From contig JAUWQO010000013.1 of assembly GCA_030610995.1 (NCBI GenBank), positions 1-40,707 on the forward strand: DNA of 40,707 bases. The letters run 5' to 3'. Position numbers and translations under genes: made by a program. Origin of the DNA: Desulfobacterales bacterium. Its GTDB lineage: Bacteria; Desulfobacterota; Desulfobacteria; Desulfobacterales; ETH-SRB1. Positions 40,572-40,707 of this stretch are shown here, piece after piece (within the stretch, counting starts at the first letter, position 1; each line of letters begins with the position of its first letter). A model generated the notes under the pieces. It saw only the letters and a program-made list of their open reading frames with translations. It was not told where the DNA came from and did not search any database.

Positions 40572-40707
40572 ATGCCCAGAACAGCGAGATTAGACACTCC
40601 CGGCCTCTTGCATCATATCATGATCAGAGGAATAGAGCGCCGTAAGATATTCAATGATGATAAAGATCGCGAAAATATCATCGAACGGCTATCTATTCTC
40701 CTGCCTG
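40572..40707 (+). CDS. REP-associated tyrosine transposase (Y1/IS200-like), 5' part
   Basis: The first 45 codons are inside the window and the frame is open at the edge. MPRTARLDTPGLLHHIMIRG followed by IERRKIF is the standard N-terminus of RAYT proteins, with the HUH-type histidines in LLHHIM. The catalytic tyrosine would lie beyond the window. The gene is likely the source of short palindromic REP copies in this genome. Confidence 0.88.
   Translation, partial: MPRTARLDTPGLLHHIMIRGIERRKIFNDDKDRENIIERLSILLP

Overview
The window looks like a chromosomal piece of an anaerobic Desulfobacterota-type bacterium (Desulfobacterales-like). This is inferred from gene content: an oxygen-sensitive type of biotin synthase, a siroheme decarboxylase of the alternative heme pathway, indolepyruvate:ferredoxin oxidoreductase, a pyruvate:ferredoxin oxidoreductase remnant, a SidJ-like pseudokinase, and a very high load of palindromic and heptamer repeats between genes. 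No rRNA, tRNA or CRISPR array was found.

Region 1 (1-6060, minus strand) is a complete biotin operon in the order bioB-bioF-bioH/G-like-bioC-bioD-bioA. The last gene is cut by the window edge. BioC and the esterase would make pimeloyl-ACP, and BioF, BioA, BioD and BioB complete the ring. BioB carries the cysteine pattern of the anaerobic class with an extra Cys and a Ser at a classical cluster ligand. Repeated palindromes form the 3' ends of bioC and bioD.

Region 2 (6200-11010) has a nifJ fragment, a large secreted helical/TSP3/beta-helix protein, a single-domain response regulator, and long repeat-filled spacers. Region 3 (11111-20292) has the SidJ-like protein, a zinc-ribbon rhomboid protease, a BmrCD-type heterodimeric ABC exporter, and an RNase II-family exonuclease with an intergenic repeat inserted in frame.

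Region 4 (20576-33220, mostly minus strand) is metabolic: thiamine pyrophosphokinase with a DUF1566 protein, leucyl aminopeptidase, a cNMP-binding protein, a B12-type radical SAM protein with an apparent AUA start next to an AhbA/B-like decarboxylase, mtnA-iorB, and iorA. A plus-strand block (response regulator, secreted protein, TumE-type toxin-antitoxin pair) separates iorB from iorA.

Region 5 (33360-40707, plus strand) is an accessory mosaic. It holds a duplicated 437-bp segment, a HEPN/MNT toxin-antitoxin pair, a truncated second copy of a TPR-protein gene, a 108-bp MITE, a nucleotidyltransferase-like gene split by one in-frame stop, HEPN-like and DUF3800-like genes, and the start of a REP-associated transposase. 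One 129-bp imperfect palindrome has the architecture of an integron attC site, and its terminal heptamer recurs at the far end of the two genes before it. This suggests that at least part of the region is a cassette array without a visible integrase.
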